Positions 5,696 to 12,168 of a stretch of DNA of 12,168 nt are shown piece by piece; the stretch's first letter is position 1, and every line of letters begins with the position of its first letter. The notes beneath the pieces were generated by a model. It had not been told where the DNA came from, did no database searches, and worked only from the letters and a program-made list of their open reading frames with translations. The stretch comes from Bacteroidota bacterium (GTDB lineage: Bacteria; Bacteroidota; Bacteroidia; Cytophagales; Cyclobacteriaceae), in NCBI GenBank assembly GCA_024643595.1, contig JAHEMS010000056.1:1-12168 (forward strand). Reading direction: 5' to 3'. Made by a program: the position numbers and the translations under genes.

Positions 5696-6829
5696 ATGAA
5701 TGAACCACTCGAATCAATTCCAGCTGCAGAAGGGATGGTAGAAGCGGAGTTGGGCGCAAAGAAAAAGCTGAACAATGAATTTTGTTTGAACTGCGGTAGT
5801 AAGTTAATCAACATTTATTGTCACCAATGCGGTCAAAGAGATTTGCCTAAACGACAAACGATGAGCGAATTGATCGAAAATTTTATTGGTTCTTTTTACA
5901 GTTTCGAGTCAAAATTTTTTCGCACCGTCAAGTTCCTTTTATTTAAGCCGGGCTTTCTGCCTGTAGAATACACAGCAGGGAAACGGGAAACATATTACCA
6001 TCCAGCACGTGCTTATGCTTTCATCAGCTTTATTTTCTTTCTTTTACTTTTCTCATTGCCTGATCATAAGGACAAAGCGGCATACGAATCGTTTAGTGCG
6101 GATAATGAGAAAGATTTAACAGAAAGTTTGGAAAAAATAAAGGACGAACTTAAAAAATCCGGACTGGATTCCTTAAAAATCGATTCCATCTATAAAGCGA
6201 TGCTAATCGAAAACTCGTCTGTAATTAATATAGACGGCATCAAAAAGAAAACCAAGGGGAAGGTTGGGAATACCGGGTTTAGTCTTACCAGTTCAACCTA
6301 TGCTACTTTAAGAGAATATGATTCAATTCAAGAATCGCTACCGGTATCAGAGCGCGACGGTTGGATAATGCGAAAGTTAACAATTCGTAGCATTGAGTTG
6401 AATCAGCGGTATAAGGGTAATGATGGAGGGAAACGTTTTTCTCAAGATTTTAGTCAGGCGTTTTTTGATAACTTTTCAAAAGTGTTGTTTTTCCTATTAC
6501 CAATTTTTGCTCTTTTGTTAAGGTTGTTATATTTAAAGCATGACTATTATTACTCAGAGCACCTCGTCTTCGCCATCTATTATTACAACTTTTTTTACCT
6601 CGCGGCTTCATTATATTTATTGTTGAAGTACATTCCAGTGGTTGGAGGTTTATTGACGTTGGCCATTGTTATCTGGATAGTTGTTTACATACCATTAGGC
6701 ATGAAACGGATGTATCAACAACCCTGGAGCAAGACTATTATTAAGTATAGCATTTTTTTGATTGCTTTCTTTGTTTGCCTCTTAACAGGGATAATGGGAA
6801 ATTTGCTCGCTATCGTTATGTACCTATAA
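5696..6829 (+). CDS. DUF3667 zinc-ribbon integral membrane protein
   Basis: This 377-residue protein matches the DUF3667 family, common in Bacteroidota and of unknown function. It has an N-terminal zinc ribbon with two CxxC pairs (C30/C33 and C42/C45). The family core follows, including FIGSFYSFESKFFRTVKFLLFKPG and EYTAGKRETYYHPARAYAFIS at about residues 64-111. A first membrane segment lies at about 106-122, followed by a soluble charged domain (~125-260) and a C-terminal cluster of about four membrane segments (262-280, 289-311, 312-334, 357-377). The zinc ribbon is presumably cytoplasmic. The start is 3 bp after the threonine aldolase stop and its stop is 2 bp before the rarA ATG, so translation is probably coupled. 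No function can be assigned from sequence alone. Confidence 0.9.
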   Translation: MNEPLESIPAAEGMVEAELGAKKKLNNEFCLNCGSKLINIYCHQCGQRDLPKRQTMSELIENFIGSFYSFESKFFRTVKFLLFKPGFLPVEYTAGKRETYYHPARAYAFISFIFFLLLFSLPDHKDKAAYESFSADNEKDLTESLEKIKDELKKSGLDSLKIDSIYKAMLIENSSVINIDGIKKKTKGKVGNTGFSLTSSTYATLREYDSIQESLPVSERDGWIMRKLTIRSIELNQRYKGNDGGKRFSQDFSQAFFDNFSKVLFFLLPIFALLLRLLYLKHDYYYSEHLVFAIYYYNFFYLAASLYLLLKYIPVVGGLLTLAIVIWIVVYIPLGMKRMYQQPWSKTIIKYSIFLIAFFVCLLTGIMGNLLAIVMYL

Positions 6830-6831
6830 TC

Positions 6832-8097
6832 ATGTTTGAACCTAAAACACCATTAGCTGAACGCATGAGGCCTTCGAAACTCGAGGACCTGATCGGGCAG
6901 GAACATTTGGTTGGTGAGCAGGGAATTATCAGAAAGGCGATACTATCGGGGAACGTACCCTCAATGATATTATGGGGTCCACCCGGTGTTGGAAAGACAA
7001 CCATCGCCAACATTATTGCCAACGAGGTTAAGCGCCCTTTTCATATGCTCAGCGCAGTAAGCGCTGGAGTGAAAGATGTACGAGACGTGATCGATCAGGC
7101 AAGACGAGCTAGTCGGGTTATCTTATTCATTGATGAAATTCATCGCTTTAATAAATCACAACAAGATGCCTTGTTGGGCGCCGTTGAAAAGGGGATAATA
7201 ACCTTGATCGGGGCAACCACTGAAAACCCCTCATTCGAAGTGAATTCAGCTTTACTATCCAGGTGCCAGGTGTATTCGTTGAAAGCACTCGATGAAGCTG
7301 ACCTCATTAAATTAATTAATCTGGCCCTTGTAAAGGATATTGAGTTAAAGAAAAGAAAGATTGATATAAAGGAATATCAGGCGCTGATTAACATATCCGG
7401 AGGCGATGCAAGAAAGATTTTAAATCTGGTTGAATTAATCAACGAATCAGTCACTAGTGATGTAGAGATTACGGATGAGTTGGTGATGAATGTAGCCCAA
7501 AAACACATTGCGATATATGATAAGAGTGGAGAGCAACATTATGATATTATTTCCGCATTCATAAAATCTATTCGAGGTAGTGATCCTAATGCTGCCGTCT
7601 ATTATCTGGCCCGGATGATCGAAGGAGGCGAAGATGTAAAGTTTATCGCCCGGAGAATGGTGATATTGGCATCTGAAGATATTGGCAATGCTAATCCTAC
7701 AGCGTTGGTGATGGCTACTACAACTTTTCAGGCAGTGAACGTGATTGGTTATCCAGAGGCCAGAATAATACTTTCGCAATGTGCAATTTATCTTGCTTGC
7801 TCTCCAAAGAGCAATGCCAGTTATGTTGCCATTGACCAAGCTTTGAGCATGATACGAGAAACGGGGGATCTGCCAGTCCCACTGGCTATTCGTAATGCCC
7901 CTACCAAACTCATGAAAGAGCTGGATTATGGCAAAGGATATCAATATGCTCATGATTTCCGTAATAACTTTGCCGCAATGGAATTTTTACCAGAAGCCAT
8001 TATCAATTCAAAATTCTATGAGCCTGGAAGAAATGCACGTGAAGAGGAATTGAGAAATTATTTAAAAAAATTGTGGGATAAAAAATATAACTATTAG
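6832..8097 (+). CDS. rarA: replication-associated recombination protein A (AAA+ ATPase RarA/MgsA)
   Basis: The 421-residue AAA+ protein matches RarA, the bacterial relative of yeast Mgs1 and human WRNIP1, which acts at stalled replication forks and binds SSB and single-strand ends. Motifs seen are Walker A GPPGVGKT at 49-56, Walker B LFIDEIH at 98-104, sensor 1 GATTEN at 127-132, R144 in LLSRCQVY as arginine finger, and sensor 2 GDARKILN at 201-208. The C-terminal half carries the tetramerisation domain with the conserved SIRGSDPNAA, YLARMIEGGED and SEDIGNANP signatures. I chose the ATG at 6832 because MFEPKTPLAERMRP is the standard N-terminus; a TTG at 6775 in the same frame would overlap the previous gene and adds no conserved sequence. 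Spacing to the gene before is 2 bp, so the two are probably co-transcribed. Confidence 0.97.
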   Translation: MFEPKTPLAERMRPSKLEDLIGQEHLVGEQGIIRKAILSGNVPSMILWGPPGVGKTTIANIIANEVKRPFHMLSAVSAGVKDVRDVIDQARRASRVILFIDEIHRFNKSQQDALLGAVEKGIITLIGATTENPSFEVNSALLSRCQVYSLKALDEADLIKLINLALVKDIELKKRKIDIKEYQALINISGGDARKILNLVELINESVTSDVEITDELVMNVAQKHIAIYDKSGEQHYDIISAFIKSIRGSDPNAAVYYLARMIEGGEDVKFIARRMVILASEDIGNANPTALVMATTTFQAVNVIGYPEARIILSQCAIYLACSPKSNASYVAIDQALSMIRETGDLPVPLAIRNAPTKLMKELDYGKGYQYAHDFRNNFAAMEFLPEAIINSKFYEPGRNAREEELRNYLKKLWDKKYNY

Positions 8098-8129
8098 CAA
8101 GTGAATCTAAACTTACCGGAAATCCATTA

Positions 8130-10205
8130 ATGCAGCGCTTACTTTTTGAAAATTCACCTTATTATATAATTCTCTGCTTGTTAGCGGGAGTGGGTTATGC
8201 CTACTTACTTTATAAATCACGGTATACCTGGAGCAAAAAAATCAACCAGTTGTTATTTTCTTTACGATCGATAACAGTTTTTTTTCTTTCTTTCTTGCTG
8301 CTGGGTCCCATTATGAAATTCATAACCAACGAATATGAGAGGCCGGCATGGGTGTTCTTAATGGATACATCAACTTCTATTGGTGAAGTGATGGATTCTG
8401 TTAGTCAGGAAAGCTTTATCCGGGAATTAGATAAAACAAAAAAAATCATTGAGGCTTCCGGATACGATGTAAAGTGGGAGGATTTAAATGGAAACGAAAT
8501 CAATTCTATAAAAGCAACTGGAACTATATCAGATATAAATAGGGGAATTCAAAATGTTGTAAATGAATTTGAAGGAAAAAATTTGGCAGGTATAGTCTTG
8601 ATATCAGATGGCATCTATAATTCGGGAACTTCTCCCATTTATTCTCCTCTACGGATGCCCGTTATTACAGTTGGCCTGGGAGATACAACGGAAAGGGTTG
8701 ATTTGATTTTAAAAAATATTGCATTTAATAAAATTGCCTATCAGGGAAATAAATTTCCCGTTAAGGCGCAAGTACTCATGCAAGGTATTATCAATCAGGA
8801 TGTCATGGTTACCATAAGCCGGGATGGGAAAGTGATATCCATGTTACAGAAAAATGCAGGTACACGAACTTTGGTTGATTTTGATTTTCAACTGGACGCG
8901 ACAGAAAAGGGAATTCAACGTTATGACGTTTCGGTTCGGCCTATCGACCAGGAAAATAATAAGCGGAATAACGTCACGAGTATTTTCATTGAAGTAGTGG
9001 ATGGCAAAAAGAAAATCATCTTGATTGCTCCAGCCCCACATCCTGATATAAAAGCATTGCGAGCAGTATTAGACAAAAATTCTAACTATGAATTTATTGT
9101 TCATATTCCAGGGATAGCCGACGCAAATGCTACGTATCTGAAGCCAGGTGGAGCAGAGCTCATTATTTTTCATCAAGCTATTGATCTTGGCGGAAGAACG
9201 ATTTCTCTTTATAATGCGCTAGCGAAGGGGCCTACTTCATTACTATTGATGATTGGGAGTCAAAGCAATGTGCGGCAACTTCCGGCTTATCAGATTCCTG
9301 TTCAATTTGAATATCGAGGTCAATGGGATGAAGTCACCCCCATAATTAATAGCAACTTTCTCGATTTTGGTTTTTCAGAAAATAGTAATGGTGTTTTTTC
9401 GGAATATCCACCGGTGCAGGTTCCATTTGGAAAATTTACATACCCACCGAATGCCAATGTATTACTTTATCAGCGCATTGGCAGTGTTATAACAGATCGT
9501 CCGCTTTTATTAAGCTGGGAGGCAGAAGATAAAAAAATCGCTGTTTTAATTGGAGAGGGGTTGTGGAGGTGGAGATTAAGTGAGTTTGCCGATAGTGGCA
9601 ACACAGAAATTTTTGATGAACTAATTTCAAAGCTCATTCAATACCTAAGCACACGAGATGATAAACGCAAATTCCGCAGCTTCCCTTTGCAAAATGAGTT
9701 CTCAGAATCAGAACCTGTCCTGATTGAGAGTCAGGTCTACAATGAATTGTATGAGTTGATCTATGGTAACGATATTCAATTGGAATTACGTGATGAGGCC
9801 GGCAAAATTACAAAGTACAGCTATACGACTAGTCCTGGAGGTTCGCGTTATCGGATTGGAGGTCTCAAAGAGGGCATTTATTATTTTAAAGCTTCGACTA
9901 ATCTTAATGGTAATACCGAAGAAGTAACTGGGCGATTTTTGATAACATCTAAAAACCTGGAGGCCCAAAACCTTGTAGCAGATTTTGACCTACTCAGGAA
10001 ATTATCAATAGAAACGGGTGGTAGATTTTATAGAGCTGATCAACTTTCGTTATTAACCAGTGAGCTTGGTAAAACCAAAGCGGCTAACCTGATTCATACG
10101 GATGAAAGCTTCAATCAATTGATCAATTTGAAGTGGGTTTTCTTTTTGCTGTTGACCTTGATATCTATGGAATGGTTCCTTAGAAAATTCCTGGGAAGTT
10201 ATTGA
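8130..10205 (+). CDS. large membrane-anchored von Willebrand factor A-like protein
   Basis: This 691-residue protein has two N-terminal membrane segments (about 11-28 and 45-63). A VWA-like domain follows that carries a MIDAS-type DTSTS at 79-83, a possible second ligand T132, and ISDG at 158-161. A beta-rich middle and a region near 290-370 (KKIILIAPAPHPDIKALRAVL) resemble the glutamine-amidotransferase-like domain found in such proteins. The C-terminus has a single membrane segment (about 665-683) ending MEWFLRKFLGSY. The topology suggests a large periplasmic body held by N- and C-terminal anchors. The layout recalls the Bacteroidota BatA/BatB-related group, which is often linked to MoxR ATPases; no MoxR gene is in the window. 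It starts 32 bp after rarA on the same strand. The function is not known; the VWA assignment is fairly sure, the amidotransferase-like part less so. Confidence 0.82.
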   Translation: MQRLLFENSPYYIILCLLAGVGYAYLLYKSRYTWSKKINQLLFSLRSITVFFLSFLLLGPIMKFITNEYERPAWVFLMDTSTSIGEVMDSVSQESFIRELDKTKKIIEASGYDVKWEDLNGNEINSIKATGTISDINRGIQNVVNEFEGKNLAGIVLISDGIYNSGTSPIYSPLRMPVITVGLGDTTERVDLILKNIAFNKIAYQGNKFPVKAQVLMQGIINQDVMVTISRDGKVISMLQKNAGTRTLVDFDFQLDATEKGIQRYDVSVRPIDQENNKRNNVTSIFIEVVDGKKKIILIAPAPHPDIKALRAVLDKNSNYEFIVHIPGIADANATYLKPGGAELIIFHQAIDLGGRTISLYNALAKGPTSLLLMIGSQSNVRQLPAYQIPVQFEYRGQWDEVTPIINSNFLDFGFSENSNGVFSEYPPVQVPFGKFTYPPNANVLLYQRIGSVITDRPLLLSWEAEDKKIAVLIGEGLWRWRLSEFADSGNTEIFDELISKLIQYLSTRDDKRKFRSFPLQNEFSESEPVLIESQVYNELYELIYGNDIQLELRDEAGKITKYSYTTSPGGSRYRIGGLKEGIYYFKASTNLNGNTEEVTGRFLITSKNLEAQNLVADFDLLRKLSIETGGRFYRADQLSLLTSELGKTKAANLIHTDESFNQLINLKWVFFLLLTLISMEWFLRKFLGSY

Positions 10206-10212
10206 TAGGAAT

Positions 10213-10239
10213 AAAAAAAGGCGGGTTGCCCCGCCTTTT
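10213..10239. terminator. bidirectional intrinsic terminator between converging genes
   Basis: AAAAGGCGGG (10216-10225) and CCCGCCTTTT (10230-10239) form a perfect 10-bp stem with a TTGC loop. On the minus strand the stem continues into seven T residues; on the plus strand there are four. It lies 10 bp after the VWA-like gene stop and 4 bp after the clpC stop, so it can end both transcripts. Confidence 0.92.
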
Positions 10240-10243
10240 GTAA

Positions 10244-12168
10244 TTATTCGCTTTTCTTTTCTTTCGAAGATTTCGGTTTCTTCACTTTGATTGTCAGTAA
10301 TTCTCCGGTGCCTTCATAATCTGCCAGGATAGTGCCCCCTTCAGCAATTTCACCTTTCAGAATTTCCTCAGCAACAGGATCCTCGAGATATTTCTGTATG
10401 GCTCTGTTCAACGGACGAGCACCAAATTGTTGGTCATAGCCTTTCTCGGCCAGAAAGTCTTTTGCCTTCTCAGTTAACTCCACATGGTATCCTAACGTGG
10501 TGATTCGTGCAAAAAGTTTTCCAAGTGTTATGTCTATGATCTTATGGATATGCTCACGTTGTAATGAGTTGAATACAATGATATCGTCAAGACGATTCAA
10601 AAATTCAGGACTGAATACACGCTTCAATGCGCTTTGAATAGTTGACTTCATCAACTCTTCTGAATTTTCTCGATTTGCCTTGGTTGCAAAACCAATCCCA
10701 GCTCCAAAGTCTTTCAAATCCCGGACACCAATATTTGAAGTCATGATGATGATGGTATTTCTGAAGTCCACTCTTCGGCCCAGGCCGTCTGTTAGAATTC
10801 CATCATCCAACACTTGTAACAGAATGTTAAATACATCCGGATGCGCCTTCTCAATTTCATCAAGTAATACAACGGAATATGGCTTGCGCCTAACTTTTTC
10901 AGTTAGTTGTCCTCCTTCCTCATACCCTACATACCCAGGAGGTGCACCGACCAATCGGGATACGGAAAATTTTTCCATATACTCACTCATGTCAATACGC
11001 ACCAATGTATCATCCTTATCAAATAGATAAGTTGCCAACACTTTTGCCAATTCTGTTTTTCCCACACCGGTAGGCCCTAAAAAAATGAAGGAACCGATCG
11101 GTTTCTTGGGATCTTTTAAACCAACGCGTGTACGCTGAATGGCCTTTGTCAATTTTTTGATGGCTTCTTCCTGGCCAATTACTTTTCCGCTCAACTCCTC
11201 TGCCATGCCCAGCAATTTGTTGCTTTCTTTTTGAGCGATACGATTAGCGGGTATGCCTGTCATCATTCCTATGACATCGGCAACATTATCTTCGGTAACG
11301 GTATACTTTTCAGTGCGCGTCTTTTCCTCCCAGCGGGCTTTAGCAAGATCAAGTTGTTCGATCAGTTTCTTTTCCTTATCCCGAAGCTGTGCTGCTTCTT
11401 CATATTTCTGACTTTTAACAACGCGATTCTTTTCCTTCTTAACGTCTTCAATGGCCTCTTCAAATTTCACAATTTCATCGGGCACATGAATGTTGTTGAT
11501 ATGCACGCGCGCTCCTGCTTCATCCATTACATCGATGGCTTTGTCAGGCAGGAAGCGATCACTTATGTAGCGATCAGATAGCTTTACGCACGATTCCAAA
11601 GCTTCCTTGGTATAACTTACATGATGGTGATCCTCATATTTCTCTTTAATATTTTCCAGAATCTGAATGGTCTCATCTACTGATGTGGAATCGACCATGA
11701 CCATTTGGAACCTACGGGCCAATGCACCATCTTTTTCAATATATTGACGATATTCATCTAATGTTGTCGCGCCAATACACTGGATTTCACCACGGGCGAG
11801 CGCGGGTTTGAACATATTGGATGCGTCCAGTGATCCTGAGGCACCACCAGCTCCAACAATGGTATGAAGTTCATCAATGAACAAAATTACATCCGGAGAT
11901 TTTTCCAGTTCATTCATCACGGCTTTCATGCGCTCCTCAAACTGACCACGATATTTTGTGCCGGCTACCAATGAAGCCAGGTCAAGCGTGACCACACGCT
12001 TACCAAACAGTACTCGTGAAACTTTTTTCTGAACAATGCGCAAGGCAAGGCCTTCAGCAATGGCTGTTTTACCAACACCTGGTTCGCCAATTAGAATTGG
12101 ATTATTTTTCTTTCTCCGGCTTAATATTTGAGCCACTCGTTCAATTTCTTTTTCGCGACCTACAATCG
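10244..12168 (-). CDS. clpC: ATP-dependent Clp protease ATP-binding subunit, ClpC type (N-terminus outside window)
   Basis: The frame is open to the window edge (first whole codon at 12166, reading IVGREKEIERV), giving 640 residues and lacking the Clp N-domain. The first AAA+ domain shows GEPGVGKT (12065-12088) and ILFIDELH; the second shows GPTGVGKT and VVLLDEIEK. Between them is a UVR-like segment (KYEEAAQLRDKEKKL) on a short middle domain, which marks ClpC rather than ClpB. An IGF tripeptide in GAGIGFAT sits where ClpP-docking loops occur, supporting pairing with ClpP. ClpC unfolds substrate proteins in the cytoplasm and passes them to ClpP for degradation. The C-terminus ends with a Lys/Ser/Glu-rich tail (KKPKSSKEKKSE). 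The GTG at 12136 lies inside conserved sequence and is not the start. It converges on the VWA-like gene across a shared terminator. Confidence 0.95.
   Translation of the reverse strand, partial: IVGREKEIERVAQILSRRKKNNPILIGEPGVGKTAIAEGLALRIVQKKVSRVLFGKRVVTLDLASLVAGTKYRGQFEERMKAVMNELEKSPDVILFIDELHTIVGAGGASGSLDASNMFKPALARGEIQCIGATTLDEYRQYIEKDGALARRFQMVMVDSTSVDETIQILENIKEKYEDHHHVSYTKEALESCVKLSDRYISDRFLPDKAIDVMDEAGARVHINNIHVPDEIVKFEEAIEDVKKEKNRVVKSQKYEEAAQLRDKEKKLIEQLDLAKARWEEKTRTEKYTVTEDNVADVIGMMTGIPANRIAQKESNKLLGMAEELSGKVIGQEEAIKKLTKAIQRTRVGLKDPKKPIGSFIFLGPTGVGKTELAKVLATYLFDKDDTLVRIDMSEYMEKFSVSRLVGAPPGYVGYEEGGQLTEKVRRKPYSVVLLDEIEKAHPDVFNILLQVLDDGILTDGLGRRVDFRNTIIIMTSNIGVRDLKDFGAGIGFATKANRENSEELMKSTIQSALKRVFSPEFLNRLDDIIVFNSLQREHIHKIIDITLGKLFARITTLGYHVELTEKAKDFLAEKGYDQQFGARPLNRAIQKYLEDPVAEEILKGEIAEGGTILADYEGTGELLTIKVKKPKSSKEKKSE

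Noticed and set aside
6775..6831. Longer rarA with a TTG start overlapping the DUF3667 gene
   Set aside because: The extra 19 residues have no family support and MFEPKTPLAERMRP at 6832 is the usual RarA N-terminus.
7447..7953. 168-residue minus-strand open frame
   Set aside because: It lies wholly inside rarA, which has clear AAA+ motifs, and its translation shows no coherent domain.
10680..11581. Two 116-residue plus-strand open frames
   Set aside because: Both are antisense to conserved clpC sequence and look like shadows of it.

Overview
The window looks like chromosomal core sequence from a Bacteroidota bacterium, probably Cytophagales-like. The evidence is a DUF3667 membrane protein, a Bacteroidota-style SprT-like protein, an era/der pair, general absence of Shine-Dalgarno sequences, and at least one textbook Bacteroidota promoter (TTTG-N20-TACTTTTG) in front of the initiator tRNA. 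The taxonomic call is inference from gene families and signals, not from a marker-gene search.

Left part (1-1449): the 3' end of murQ (N-acetylmuramic acid 6-phosphate etherase) is followed closely by an unrecognised 188-residue acidic soluble protein. These face a SprT-like metallopeptidase gene on the minus strand, and the two convergent genes overlap at their stop codons. Next on the minus strand are a strong intrinsic terminator and a small lipoprotein whose C-terminal half is built from a 30-bp tandem repeat (1515-1703). Then come two essential ribosome-assembly GTPases, era (3280-4161) and der (1844-3151), transcribed in that order on the minus strand.

Middle (4162-4666): a non-coding stretch holds a 10-bp-stem hairpin, a decayed fragment that resembles the 3' part of the initiator tRNA with a perfect 16-bp palindrome inserted in it, a terminator, and the intact initiator tRNA-fMet with its promoter. 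This is the least ordinary part of the window.

Right part (4667-10205): four plus-strand genes with gaps of 3, 2 and 32 bp probably form one operon. They encode a threonine aldolase, a DUF3667 zinc-ribbon membrane protein, the AAA+ replication-stress protein RarA, and a large membrane-anchored von Willebrand factor A-like protein. A bidirectional terminator (10213-10239) separates them from the convergent gene for the ClpC-type ATPase, whose N-terminus runs off the window at 12168.

Most of the window is housekeeping. I found no CRISPR array, transposase, phage gene, toxin-antitoxin pair or defence island. The points worth a second look are the tRNA-like scar with its palindrome, the uncharacterised proteins beside murQ and rarA, and the repeat-built lipoprotein.
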